Shown: positions 55,177-63,940 of the stretch, in pieces
Numbering within the stretch: the stretch's first letter is position 1
Layout of the letters: every line of letters begins with the position of its first letter
Assembly: GCF_013410215.1 (NCBI RefSeq)
Contig: NZ_JACCFQ010000001.1
Location: 1,798,001-1,862,000 of the forward strand
Direction of reading: 5' to 3'
Length of the DNA stretch: 64,000 bases
Source: Nesterenkonia sandarakina
Lineage (GTDB): Bacteria > Actinomycetota > Actinomycetes > Actinomycetales > Micrococcaceae
The notes under the pieces: generated by a model
Told to the model about the DNA's origin: nothing
Seen by the model: only the letters and a program-made list of their open reading frames with translations
Database searches by the model: none
Program-made: the position numbers and the translations under genes

Positions 55177-55533
55177 TCAGCTCGCGGCGTCCTCCGAGCG
55201 CAGCGCCCGTGTGATCTGAACCCACTGCCGCAGGAACGCGGGCTCGTCCAGGCGGCGTCGTCGCATCCAGGAGGTGACCTCGTCGTTGGACTTGCTCGCG
55301 TTGCAGGATCCGCAGGCCGGGACGACGTTCTCCATCGTGTAGCGGCCGCCGCGGGAGATCGGGGAGACGCAGTCCTTCTGCAGCGCAGCTCCGTCGGCCC
55401 CGCAGTAGGCGCAGCGTGACCAGGCCTGCAGGATGCGGAACCACTGCTCCTGCGTCAGGTCGCTTCCGGAGGCGGCGACGCGGCGGGTGCGGCGCCGCGC
55501 GGCGCGGGCGCGACGAGTCTGGCGAACCGGCAT
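55177..55533 (-). CDS. HNH endonuclease family protein
   Basis: 118 residues. An Arg-rich N-terminus (1-18) is followed by an HNH zinc-finger core: Cys41-x2-Cys44, ISRGGRYTMENVVPAC, Cys74-x2-Cys77, then NASK. The usual DH dipeptide holding the catalytic His is Asp54-Cys55 here, while Asn69 and Asn78 are kept. It may be a variant subfamily or a DNA-binding protein without cleavage activity. 75 bases downstream of recQ on the same strand. Confidence 0.8.
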   Translation of the reverse strand: MPVRQTRRARAARRRTRRVAASGSDLTQEQWFRILQAWSRCAYCGADGAALQKDCVSPISRGGRYTMENVVPACGSCNASKSNDEVTSWMRRRRLDEPAFLRQWVQITRALRSEDAAS

Positions 55534-55728
55534 GGGCTGAGATTAGCACCGCCGAGGCCTGCCCGACTCGGCCACGCCGACCCAAGCACCCAGCTCTGAG
55601 TCCACAGCCTGCAGTGTGAAGCAGGCCACGGAACTCAGTAGAACTACCGATGCGCCTGCAGGTGTCCTGGCGCAGGCTCGGAGAAGCCGGACACCGGCGC
55701 CCCGACATCATTCGAGAGGAACAGCCCC

Positions 55729-56847
55729 ATGACCTCGAACACCGGCTATATCTGGAACACCCTCTATGGCTGGACCGACACCGGAAGCGGCGGACTGCTG
55801 CCTCCGAGCGTGGAGTCCCTGACCCAGCCGATCGGTCACCACGTGGCCCACCCAGACACGAAACGCCGTCTGCATGAACTGATCTCCGCGTCGGGCCTCA
55901 TCGACTCTTTGGAGCAGATCGATGCCCAGCCCGCCACCGAGGCTGATGTCCTGCGGGTCCACGACAAGGCGCACTATGACCGGATCCTCGCCGAGAGCGC
56001 GCTGCCCAAAGGCGGCGACGCCGGCGACGGCGTGTCACCGTTTGGTCATGGCGGGCACCAGATCGCGCTGCTCGCCGCGGGAGGCGCCATCGAGGCGGTC
56101 CGCGCAGTGGTGGCAGGGCAGGTGAGCAACGCCTATGCGCTGATCAACCCGCCCGGGCACCATGCCGAGAGAAGCACCGGCCGGGGGTTCTGCACCTTCA
56201 ACAACGGGGCCATCGCCGCCGCCTACGCCGTGGAGGTGCTGGGGCTGAAGCGAGTGGCCATCGTGGACTGGGACGTCCACCACGGCAACGGAGCCCAGGA
56301 CATCTTCGGTGATTCGGCTGAGGTGCTGAACATCTCGGTGCACCAGGACCGCTGCTTCCCCTCAGATTCCGGCTTCCGGGAGGAGCGTGGCGCGGGAGAG
56401 GGCCACGGGTACACGCTCAACGTCCCGCTGCCCCCGGGTGGAGGAAGCGGCGCGTATGACTACGCGTTCGACACTGTCGTGCTGCCCGCTCTGCGCGCCT
56501 ATAAGCCCGAGCTGATCATCGTGGCGAGTGGTTTCGACGCGTCCATCATGGATCCGCTGGCGCGGATGATGATGCGCAGCGAGGGCTTCCGGGGACTCGC
56601 CCGCAAGCTCATGGACTGCGCCGCGGAGGTCTCGCAGGGACGGCTCGTCTGCCTGCAGGAGGGTGGCTACAGTCCGATCTATGTTCCGTTCTGCGGACTC
56701 GCGGTGATCGAGGAGCTGGCAGGGGTGAGCACCGGAACCGCCGATGCCTACACCCCGATCCTGGGTGCCATGGGCGGGGATGCGTTGCTGGACCACGAAC
56801 GTGACGCCATCGATCTGGCCGCGGCGCTGGTGGCAGATATCCGCTAG
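55729..56847 (+). CDS. Class II histone deacetylase/acetylpolyamine amidohydrolase
   Basis: 372 residues. A zinc amidohydrolase of the arginase/deacetylase fold: PPGHHAERSTGRGFCTFNN (catalytic His pair, about 143-161), VDWDVHHGNGAQ (zinc Asp and His, about 180-191), ASGFDASIMDPL (third zinc ligand Asp, about 265-276), GGYS near 309. Bacterial members deacetylate acetylpolyamines or other small amides. GAGAGGAAC ribosome site. Overlaps the convergent LuxR gene by four bases. Confidence 0.92.
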   Translation: MTSNTGYIWNTLYGWTDTGSGGLLPPSVESLTQPIGHHVAHPDTKRRLHELISASGLIDSLEQIDAQPATEADVLRVHDKAHYDRILAESALPKGGDAGDGVSPFGHGGHQIALLAAGGAIEAVRAVVAGQVSNAYALINPPGHHAERSTGRGFCTFNNGAIAAAYAVEVLGLKRVAIVDWDVHHGNGAQDIFGDSAEVLNISVHQDRCFPSDSGFREERGAGEGHGYTLNVPLPPGGGSGAYDYAFDTVVLPALRAYKPELIIVASGFDASIMDPLARMMMRSEGFRGLARKLMDCAAEVSQGRLVCLQEGGYSPIYVPFCGLAVIEELAGVSTGTADAYTPILGAMGGDALLDHERDAIDLAAALVADIR

Positions 56848-57860
56848 CCGACTCCGCGGAAGACCTGGACCAGGTCGGGCATCGGCGCCGTGACCGGGCC
56901 CGGGATCACGATGGAGGCCGCCGCGGCTCGCGCGGCGGCCTCCGCGCGTCTGGTGACCTGCAGCTTCCGGCGGATGCTGGTCATATGAGAATGCACGGTG
57001 CGTTCGCTCAGCGTGAGAGCTCTCGCGATCTCAGCGTCGGTCCGCCCGATCACCAGCCCGCTGAGCACCCGCAGCTCCTGCAGGCTCAGCTGCCACAGGT
57101 CCGTCCGGCTCACCTGTTCCGTGCGCACCGCGAGGTCGTTGAACTCGGAGCGCCTGGACAAGGTCACGCGCAGCCAGCCGGTCTCCTGGGGCCAGAGATG
57201 CCGCAGCGTGTCCAGCGGGGACTCCATGAAATCCGTCAAGACCCGTGCGAAGCCGGGATCCTGGAGCAGCGGCAGGTTCCCGCGTGCCGTCTCGTCCGGC
57301 GCTGCGTCCGGCCACCGCAGATGCACGGTCCCCGCGGAGGAAGACGCTGCGGAGGAAGACGCTGCGAAAGGGGAGGCTGCGGCGTTGGCACGCAGTCCCA
57401 GCGCCAGCAGGCTGGACAGGCTCTGCGCCAGCGCCCGTTGGGCGGGTCGGAACGTGTCGGGGCGTCGCGAGGAGAAGTGCACAAGTCCCAGGTACACCTG
57501 CTCATCGAAGAGTTCCAGGCTCATCCCGTCCCGGTAGCCTTCGCTGCCGAGATACCGGCGGAACAGCGGCGTTCGAATGAACTGCTCGCGCAGGTCGGCG
57601 CCCACATCACTGATCGACGGCGGCAGGTGGTGTTCCGGATCGAGCCGGTGCGTGAAGCCGATCTCGTAGCTCAATGGAAACAGGTTCTGCAGGGCCCACG
57701 CGGCGGAGCTGCTGTACCCGAGCCGGGTGACCACCTGGGAGCGTCCACGGGAGGGCTGATGGATCACCAGCGCAGAGTCGAAGTTCACGTGACGCTGCAG
57801 CTGGCCAAGCGCCACCGTCAGCCCCTGCCCCGGGGGAGGTTCACTCGGCAGGCCTCTCAT
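56844..57860 (-). CDS. LuxR family transcriptional regulator
   Basis: 338 residues. The N-terminal ~230 residues resemble a GAF-like sensor (no motif is decisive). The C-terminal LuxR helix-turn-helix is clear: LQELRVLSGLVIGRTDAEIA and LTLSERTVHSHMTSIRRKLQ (about 262-305). A Ser/Ala repeat (AASSSAASSS) interrupts at about 168-178. Adjacent to the deacetylase on the opposite strand, so it may control it. Confidence 0.85.
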   Translation of the reverse strand: MRGLPSEPPPGQGLTVALGQLQRHVNFDSALVIHQPSRGRSQVVTRLGYSSSAAWALQNLFPLSYEIGFTHRLDPEHHLPPSISDVGADLREQFIRTPLFRRYLGSEGYRDGMSLELFDEQVYLGLVHFSSRRPDTFRPAQRALAQSLSSLLALGLRANAAASPFAASSSAASSSAGTVHLRWPDAAPDETARGNLPLLQDPGFARVLTDFMESPLDTLRHLWPQETGWLRVTLSRRSEFNDLAVRTEQVSRTDLWQLSLQELRVLSGLVIGRTDAEIARALTLSERTVHSHMTSIRRKLQVTRRAEAAARAAAASIVIPGPVTAPMPDLVQVFRGVG

Positions 57861-57974
57861 AGGAAGAGGCTAGATCCGTCTGGGTGGCTTGCCAAGCAGT
57901 GCTTCCCAGACACCGGGCAGTACCGCCTGGTAGCGTTCCGGCTAAGCTGCCGCGCCAGTCCTACAGGAGGCAAT

Positions 57975-59501
57975 ATGCCGATCTTCGAGTACGAGACCCA
58001 CCTGCCCTTCTCCCGTGAAGACGTCTTCGACTGGTACGCCCGCCCCGGTGCGCTGGTGCGGCTGCACCCGCCCTTCGCCGGTCGAGTGATCGAGGAGCCC
58101 AGCAACGGCCTGCAGGACGGGTCCGAGTCGGTGCTCGGGATCAACATGCCCAGCCTGTTCGGCACCACGCTGGCCGGGCTGATGGATATGGCCGGCTCCG
58201 CCAGCTCGCTGCCGATGCGCGGCTACACCAAATGGCGCTCGCGGCACACCAATTTCAAGCCCGGACACGGCTTCTCCGATGAGATGATCTCCGGTCCTGC
58301 GAAGTCCTGGCGGCATGACCGCAGCTTCGAAGACGACGGCGCCGGCATGGTCCTGCGCGAAAAGGTCACCTACGAACTGCCCCTGATGGACAAGCTCCCG
58401 GTCCCGGCGAAGAAGCTGGTGGCGCGCCAGTTCGAGGCCGAGCTGAACCGGATCTTCGCCTACCGCGCACGGCAGAGCAGCGACGACCTCGCCTTCCACC
58501 AGTCCCACGGACGCCTGGCCTCCCAGCAGGGCCAAGACTCCCACCACGTACCCGAGGCCGCCCCGATCAAGGTGGTCGCGGTCAGCGGCGCCTCGGGGCT
58601 GATCGGGCGTCAGATCTGCGCCCTGCTCGGCGGTGCCGGGATCGAGGTCCGCCGGATGGTCCGCGGCGGGTCCGGCTCCTCGGCGGCCAAGGCCGGGGAG
58701 ATCACCTGGGACCCGGAGGCGGGCACCCTGGATCCGGAGTCGCTGCGCGATGTGGACGCCGTTATCCACCTGGCGGGGCACCCGCTGGCCTCCCGCTTCA
58801 CCGAGGAGCACAAGCAGAAGGTGCTGGACTCCCGGGTGGAGGGCACCTCGCTGATCGCGACCACCCTGGCGCACCTGGAGGAGGCGGACCAGCGCGGACG
58901 CGTGCTGATCAGCAGCTCCGCCATCGGCTACTACGGGGCGACGCCGGCGGATCGGGCGCTGCGCAGCGCCATCCTCACCGAGGACTCACCGGCCGGCACG
59001 GACTTCCTCGCCGAAGTCTGCAAGAAGTGGGAAGAGAGCACCGCACCGGCGAAGAAGGCCGGTGTGCGGGTCGGGATCGTGCGCACCGGAATCGTGCAGA
59101 CCCCCGCCGGAGGTGCGCTGTCCCAGCTGCTCCCGCTCTACACCGTGGGTGCCGGCGGGCCGCTGGGAGACAAGGAGTGGCAGAGCTGGATCAGCATCGA
59201 TGACATCGCCTCGCTCTTCGTGCACCTGGCGCTGAACCCGCATGCCGAAGGCCCGGTCAACGGGGTGGGCCCGGAGCCAGTCACCGCCAAGCAGTACTCC
59301 AAGACCCTGGCCGCGGTCATGCGACGCCCCTCGGCGATCCCGGTCCCGGCCTTCGGCCCGAAGCTGGTGCTCGGGGAGCAGGGTGCCAAGGAGATCGTCG
59401 GCGCGGATCAGCAGGTCACCTCGGTGAAGGCCCAGTCGCTGGGCTACGCGTTCCGCCACCACACCCTGCAGGAAGCCCTGGAGCACGTACTCGGCAGCTG
59501 A
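57975..59501 (+). CDS. SRPBCC-SDR39U1 (TIGR01777) fusion protein
   Basis: 508 residues. The N-terminal ~160 residues are a START/SRPBCC-type domain (FEYETHLPFSREDVFDWYARPGAL). The C-terminal ~300 residues are a TIGR01777 NAD-dependent epimerase-like domain (VVAVSGASGLIGRQICALL at about 198-216, SSSAIGYYG at about 315-323). Start ATG 57975 is fixed by AGGAGG five bases upstream; the open frame extends far upstream but antisense to the LuxR gene. Such fusions are common in actinobacteria; substrate unknown. Confidence 0.9.
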   Translation: MPIFEYETHLPFSREDVFDWYARPGALVRLHPPFAGRVIEEPSNGLQDGSESVLGINMPSLFGTTLAGLMDMAGSASSLPMRGYTKWRSRHTNFKPGHGFSDEMISGPAKSWRHDRSFEDDGAGMVLREKVTYELPLMDKLPVPAKKLVARQFEAELNRIFAYRARQSSDDLAFHQSHGRLASQQGQDSHHVPEAAPIKVVAVSGASGLIGRQICALLGGAGIEVRRMVRGGSGSSAAKAGEITWDPEAGTLDPESLRDVDAVIHLAGHPLASRFTEEHKQKVLDSRVEGTSLIATTLAHLEEADQRGRVLISSSAIGYYGATPADRALRSAILTEDSPAGTDFLAEVCKKWEESTAPAKKAGVRVGIVRTGIVQTPAGGALSQLLPLYTVGAGGPLGDKEWQSWISIDDIASLFVHLALNPHAEGPVNGVGPEPVTAKQYSKTLAAVMRRPSAIPVPAFGPKLVLGEQGAKEIVGADQQVTSVKAQSLGYAFRHHTLQEALEHVLGS

Positions 59502-59508
59502 GACCGCA

Positions 59509-59525
59509 GCACGGCAGGGCCGTGC
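59509..59525 (+). other. Short hairpin before the glutaredoxin gene
   Basis: GCACGGC-AGG-GCCGTGC, a 7-bp perfect stem directly after the SDR39U1 gene; no T-run. A second GGCCGTGC lies at 59542. Weak evidence for a terminator. Confidence 0.35.
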
Positions 59526-59569
59526 CGGAACAACCGCATGGCAGGCCGTGCGTGAGAAGGAGAACTTAG

Positions 59570-59830
59570 ATGACAGAGCAGACGAAGATCCGCATGTTCG
59601 GCGCCGACTGGTGCCGGGACTGCCGGCGCACCAAGGCCCAGCTGGACGCGCTGGAGATCGACTATGACTACATCGATCTCGCGCAGGACGCCGCCGCCGC
59701 GCAGGTGGCCGAGGACATCTCAGGGCGCAAGCAGATTCCGGTGGTTCTCTACCCGGACGGCTCCCACCAGGTGGAGCCCTCCAATGCCGACGTCGAGGCG
59801 AAGCTGCGCGAGCTGGTGCTCGCGGACTGA
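59570..59830 (+). CDS. Glutaredoxin/mycoredoxin-like protein
   Basis: 86 residues, thioredoxin fold. Active site C15-R-D-C18 in ADWCRDCRRTK, cis-Pro in KQIPVVLYPDGS (about 54-65). The CxxC loop differs from the CGYC of Mrx1-type mycoredoxin; it fits the glutaredoxin-domain NrdH-like small proteins of actinobacteria. Electron donor probably mycothiol or thioredoxin reductase. Preceded by AAGGAG. Confidence 0.88.
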   Translation: MTEQTKIRMFGADWCRDCRRTKAQLDALEIDYDYIDLAQDAAAAQVAEDISGRKQIPVVLYPDGSHQVEPSNADVEAKLRELVLAD

Positions 59831-59929
59831 CGCCGCACCTGGCAGCTGATGAGCCCGACTCGGCAGTTGCTGAGCCGCCGAACGGCAGCCCAGCCGCGCC
59901 GTCGGACGCGGGACTGAGACTCTGCTGCT

Positions 59930-60475
59930 CTAGTTCATCAGCGCGATGTAGAAGTTCAGCGTGGAGGCGTAGAGCGTCCAGGCCAGGTACGGCAGCAGCA
60001 GGTAGGCGCCCAGCCGGGAGATCGGCCAGAACCGCCAGATGGTCAGCGCGATCGCCACGATCAGCACGGCGATCAGCACCATGGCGGCCCAGAGTGCGGC
60101 GGTGCCGAAGATCGGGTAACCGCCGAAGAACAGCGGGGACCAGATGCTGTTGAGCACCAGCTGGCCCACGAACAGCGCCAGGGCCGGGGTGGCGTTGACG
60201 CTGTGCCGGCGTCGCCAGAGCAGCCAGGCGCCCACGCCCATCAGCAGGTACAGCACGGTCCAGACTGGTCCGAACACCGCGTCCGGCGGGGTCCAGGCGG
60301 CCTTGTCGGCCTCGGCGTACCAGCCGTCGGTCTGATCCGAGGTGAGCATGCTGCCGAGGAATCCGACGGCCTGCGGGATGCCCACGAAGAGGATCAGCGC
60401 GATGAGCTGCTTCAGCGTGGAATCCGGGGTCTGATCAGGGTCGTACCCGGTGGTGGCGTGCGTGCGCTGAGTCAT
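59930..60475 (-). CDS. TspO/MBR family protein
   Basis: 181 residues, five predicted helices. Typical TspO elements: WYAEADKAAWTPPDAVFGPVW (about 52-72), LYLLMGVGAWL, and FVGQLVLNSIWSPLFFG (about 101-117). Binds porphyrins and is linked to stress and tetrapyrrole handling. ATG 60475 has AAGGA upstream. Divergent from the next gene. Confidence 0.92.
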   Translation of the reverse strand: MTQRTHATTGYDPDQTPDSTLKQLIALILFVGIPQAVGFLGSMLTSDQTDGWYAEADKAAWTPPDAVFGPVWTVLYLLMGVGAWLLWRRRHSVNATPALALFVGQLVLNSIWSPLFFGGYPIFGTAALWAAMVLIAVLIVAIALTIWRFWPISRLGAYLLLPYLAWTLYASTLNFYIALMN

Positions 60476-60530
60476 CTCGATGGTCCTTCCCGTACCCAAA
60501 AGTGTTGCCCCCGACCCTACACTTGGGCCT

Positions 60531-61136
60531 ATGACCTCCACAGCCTCCGAGCAGCGCCAGGCCTTGGCCGCGGCCCTGCGCAGCGTGCCCGCCGACGCCC
60601 CGACGCTCTGCGAAGGATGGGCGGCTGAAGATCTGGCGCTGCACATCGTGGTCCGGGACTCCCGCCCGGACCTGATCGTCGGCCCCATGCTGCCGGTGGT
60701 CGGGGAACGCGCCCGTGCCGCGCTGAAGACGCTGCGCAGCACCGGGTACGAGTCGCTGGTGGATCGAGCGGAGGCCGGCCCTCCGGCGTATTTCCCGCAG
60801 AACCTTCCGGTGCTCGATGACCTGATGAACAACGCCGAGTTCTACATCCACACCGAGGATGTGCTGCGCGCACAGCCCGACTTCGATCCCAAGCACCCGC
60901 GCGGCATCCCCGAGAAGCTGCGCCGCCGGCTCTGGAAGCAGGGCAGCTCCGCGATGTTCGCGCTGGGCGCGCGCAAGGCGAAGCGCCGGATCACCTTCAC
61001 CAGCCCCGGTTACGGGACGACGACGTGCGGCCCATCCTCCGCGGCGCCGCTGAGCGTCCAGGGTGCCCCCGAGGAGCTGCTGCTCTGGGCTTCCGGCCGT
61101 GAGGAGAAGGCCCAGGTCAGCATCAGCGAAAGCTGA
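60531..61136 (+). CDS. TIGR03085 family metal-binding protein
   Basis: 201 residues, DinB-like four-helix protein of the mycothiol-associated group. LCEGWAAEDLALHIVVRDSRPD (about 24-45) holds the first His, NNAEFYIHTEDVLRAQP (about 103-119) the others. Members are restricted mainly to actinobacteria; the reaction is unknown, possibly mycothiol-dependent. A second -10-like element is not clear. Confidence 0.87.
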   Translation: MTSTASEQRQALAAALRSVPADAPTLCEGWAAEDLALHIVVRDSRPDLIVGPMLPVVGERARAALKTLRSTGYESLVDRAEAGPPAYFPQNLPVLDDLMNNAEFYIHTEDVLRAQPDFDPKHPRGIPEKLRRRLWKQGSSAMFALGARKAKRRITFTSPGYGTTTCGPSSAAPLSVQGAPEELLLWASGREEKAQVSISES

Positions 61137-61224
61137 GCGCCTGCCCACGGGGCCGCCTGCTGGGCCGGACACCGACCCCGCAGGCGAGCCCTCGGGCCCC
61201 CGCAGCTGAGCCCGCAGGCGCGGC

Positions 61225-62709
61225 TCAGAACGGGTAGGGCGCGATCTCCGAGCGCATGGTCAGCCACTGCGTCTCGGTGAAGGACTCGATGTTCGCGCTC
61301 GCACCGCCGACCCGTGAGCCGGTCCCGGAGTCACCGACTCCGCCGAAGGGCGCATTGGCCTCATCGCCCACGGTCTGTTCGTTGATGTGCACCTTTCCGG
61401 AGTTGACCTGATCCGCGACCTGCATCGCCAGCCCGACGTCGCCGAGCACGCCCACGGAGAGCCCGTACTGGCTGCTGTTGATGATCTCCACCGCCTCTTC
61501 GATGGTGGAGAAGGAGATCACCGGGGCGACCGGTCCGAAGATCTCCTCGGTCCAGGCCGGGTTGTCCGCGGTGATCCCTGCGATCACGGTGGGGGAGTAG
61601 AAGAGATCGGTGAACTCTCCGCCGGCCTCCACGGTGCCGCCCTGAGCGGCGGAATCTTGGACGATCGAGTGGATCCGGTCGCGCTGCTTGGCGTCGATGA
61701 TCGGGCCGATCGCGATGCCGTCCTCGGCCGGGTTGCCGACGGGAAGGTGCTTCGCCTTCTGGCTCAGCTTCGCGATGTATTCGTCCTTCAGGGACTCGTG
61801 CACCAGGTGGCGCCCGGTGGTCATGCAGATCTGTCCCTGGTGCAGGAAGGAGCCGAATGCTCCGGCCGAGGCGGCCTTGTCCAGATCGGCGCCGGGCAGG
61901 ATGACCAGGGCGTTGTTCCCGCCGAGCTCCAGGTGGGCGCGCTTGAGCAGCCGGCCGGCGGTCTCACCGACCAGGCGTCCGGCCGCGGTGGAACCGGTGA
62001 AGGAGATGATGCGCACCTCCTCGGCCTCGGTGAGTGCCTTGCCCACGTCCCCGCCGCCGGGCAGCAGGTGCAGCACGCCGGCGGGGAGCCCGGCCTCCTC
62101 GAAGATCCGGGTGATGGCCACGCCGCCGGAGACGGTGGTGCGCGGATCCGGCTTCAGCAGCACGGCATTGCCCAGAGCGAGAGCTGGGGCCACGGACCGG
62201 ATGGAGAGGATCAGCGGGAAGTTGAACGGGGATATCACCGAGACGACGCCGGCCGGGCGGCGCCGGGCGAAGGACCAGCGCGGCTGTTCAGTGGCCAGCA
62301 CCTCACCGGACGGCGCCGAGGGCAGTGCGGCGGCCTCGAAGCACTCGGCCGCTGCGACGTGGGTCTCCAAGGCGGCCTTGGTCGGCACGCCGCCGGTCTC
62401 CCGCACGATCCAGGTCTCGATCTCCTTGGCGTGTTCTTCGAAGAGGATTCCGGCGCGGCGCAGCACTGCGGCACGCTCGGAGTGCTTCATCGCGGCCCAC
62501 TGCTTCTGGGCGGCGGCAGCGGCGGTGGCGGAATGCTCGACGTCGGCCACGGAGGCGCCGCCGGCGGTGCCGAGGCTCTCGCCTGTGGCGGGCTCGGTGA
62601 TCGGGATCAGCTCGCCGCCGCCGGTCTGCCACTGTCCGGTGAAGATGTTGCTCTCCCAGCGGGAGTCGTCGAGGAGGGTGGTGGTGTCAAGAGCGGAGAT
62701 GGTGGACAT
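61225..62709 (-). CDS. Aldehyde dehydrogenase, benzaldehyde dehydrogenase-like
   Basis: 494 residues, NAD(P)-dependent. The catalytic Glu motif LELGGNNAL lies near 255-263, the catalytic Cys in GQICMTTGR near 292-300, and the Rossmann motif FTGSTAAGR near 233-241. The N-terminal region and overall pattern match benzaldehyde/vanillin dehydrogenases (XylC/Vdh-like). A perfect palindrome (62768-62782) precedes it and may be its operator. Substrate by similarity only. Confidence 0.9.
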   Translation of the reverse strand: MSTISALDTTTLLDDSRWESNIFTGQWQTGGGELIPITEPATGESLGTAGGASVADVEHSATAAAAAQKQWAAMKHSERAAVLRRAGILFEEHAKEIETWIVRETGGVPTKAALETHVAAAECFEAAALPSAPSGEVLATEQPRWSFARRRPAGVVSVISPFNFPLILSIRSVAPALALGNAVLLKPDPRTTVSGGVAITRIFEEAGLPAGVLHLLPGGGDVGKALTEAEEVRIISFTGSTAAGRLVGETAGRLLKRAHLELGGNNALVILPGADLDKAASAGAFGSFLHQGQICMTTGRHLVHESLKDEYIAKLSQKAKHLPVGNPAEDGIAIGPIIDAKQRDRIHSIVQDSAAQGGTVEAGGEFTDLFYSPTVIAGITADNPAWTEEIFGPVAPVISFSTIEEAVEIINSSQYGLSVGVLGDVGLAMQVADQVNSGKVHINEQTVGDEANAPFGGVGDSGTGSRVGGASANIESFTETQWLTMRSEIAPYPF

Positions 62710-62757
62710 GGGTGTGACCTCTCAGGATGGTGAAGGCTGCACGGCACAATTGCCTAT

Positions 62758-63123
62758 CTACATAGTGATCTGTGACACAGATTTACTCAAGTCTCGCGGA
62801 CGAATATGTCGATGCGCGCGGTCGGGGCGGGCCCGAAGGATTCGGGTGGAGATGACGCAGATCAGGGCCGCCAAAACGAGCGCCACGAGACTGATGACCT
62901 GCGCCACCGGCCCCTTGGGCCATGACCGGCCCGTAAGCAAAGTTCCGAGAGTCTGGGACAACAGGGACCATAGGAGCACGAAGCCAAGGGTGAGCCCGAT
63001 CGCTCGGGCCCACCGGCGGGAACCGCGATGGGTGGCTGCGCGCGTGGTCGAGGCAGCTGGAGTGGGAATGCGTGGCAACGGCCTGCCCTCCATCTGGCAC
63101 GGCAAGCACTTGACTGGCCGCAC
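62758..63123 (-). CDS. Small two-helix membrane protein, hypothetical
   Basis: 121 residues starting MRPVKCLPCQMEG (a CxxC pair near the N-terminus), with an Arg/Thr-rich stretch, two hydrophobic helices (about 42-62 and 74-92) and a basic tail ending SVSQITM. It lies directly upstream of the aldehyde dehydrogenase. The 3' end contains the palindrome at 62768-62782, so part of the coding region may double as a promoter. No recognised family; moderate certainty that it is a gene. Confidence 0.55.
   Translation of the reverse strand: MRPVKCLPCQMEGRPLPRIPTPAASTTRAATHRGSRRWARAIGLTLGFVLLWSLLSQTLGTLLTGRSWPKGPVAQVISLVALVLAALICVISTRILRARPDRAHRHIRPRDLSKSVSQITM
62768..62782. promoter_or_regulatory. 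Perfect 15-bp palindrome before aldehyde dehydrogenase
   Basis: ATCTGTG-A-CACAGAT is fully symmetric. On the minus strand it is followed by TATGTA/TAGATA, which could be a -10, about 60 bases before the dehydrogenase ATG. Looks like a repressor or activator site; the regulator is not adjacent. Confidence 0.5.
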
Positions 63124-63292
63124 ATCGTAGTTAACTTGAGGCCCACCGAGACAGGTCTCTTAGGTGGAACGATAGCTCCTGGTCCCGATCTTTGGCTCTG
63201 GAGCCGACGTCGGCCGCTGGGTGGGCCCGAGCCCTGGTGCTCGACCGGGTGGATCCGGTTGCCCGGACCCCCCGGTGTTCTCGAGACTGGGC

Positions 63293-63940
63293 CTACTGAC
63301 GAACCCAGTCCCCGCAGCGGCTGGTCTCGAAGGCCATGTCCGTCGGGGCGATGGTGACGTACGCGGATCCGCTGACGTTGTCGTTGGCCAGGATGTCGCC
63401 CAATGTGCCCGAGAAACCGGAGAGCCGCGCCCAGTAGCATCTGTCTCCTTCTGATCTGTAGGTTCCAGGCTGGATGTCCTCACCGACCATGTACACGCCC
63501 GAGCCTGGAATGGTGTTCTCCTCGATCTCGGTCTCCGAGGTGCTGATGCTTTCCTCGCGCTGATCAAGTTCCTCCTCCCGGGTGTCGAGATCGGAGGTGC
63601 GCTGCGCGAGCTCTTCACCGAGCTCATCGTTCTCTTCCTCGGCTGCGGTGATGGCCTCGCGGCGCCCCTCGAGATCCGCCGGTTCGACTTCTACCTCCAC
63701 CTCGACTTCCTCCGTGATCGTCTCGGTGACGACCTCCGGTTCTTCCTCTCCGCTGCTGCCGATCCCAACCCCAGCGAGCAGCGCTACGATGATCCCAGCG
63801 ATCCAAGGCCAGCGCCGTCGCTTCTTGGCTGGTGCTTCCGCGCCAGCCGCGGCGGGCGGGTAAGGCTGATACTGATCGTGGGCATACTGCGTATTCGGAT
63901 ACTGGTCTGCGGGGTGCTGATCCTGGTGCGAGTGATTCAT
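63293..63940 (-). CDS. Membrane-anchored coiled-coil protein with C-terminal secreted domain
   Basis: 215 residues. N-terminal Gln/Tyr/Pro/His-rich cytoplasmic part (1-40), one helix (about 46-63), a long acidic coiled coil (about 70-135, Glu/Asp heptads) and a C-terminal extracellular domain beginning IPGSGVYMVGEDIQPGTYRS (about 143-162) with two Cys (CYWARLS and SRCGDW) that could form a disulfide. The C-terminal module recurs in many actinobacterial secreted proteins, function unknown. GAGGGAC ribosome site. The 169 bases between it and the preceding gene show no feature. Confidence 0.82.
   Translation of the reverse strand: MNHSHQDQHPADQYPNTQYAHDQYQPYPPAAAGAEAPAKKRRRWPWIAGIIVALLAGVGIGSSGEEEPEVVTETITEEVEVEVEVEPADLEGRREAITAAEEENDELGEELAQRTSDLDTREEELDQREESISTSETEIEENTIPGSGVYMVGEDIQPGTYRSEGDRCYWARLSGFSGTLGDILANDNVSGSAYVTIAPTDMAFETSRCGDWVRQ

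Noticed and set aside
55166-55711. 181-codon frame overlapping the HNH gene
   Set aside because: Alternative frame of the HNH region and its promoter, with no recognisable motif.
56985-57974. Long N-terminal extension of the SDR39U1 protein
   Set aside because: The frame is open but antisense to the LuxR gene; AGGAGG before ATG 57975 and the SRPBCC start define the real beginning.
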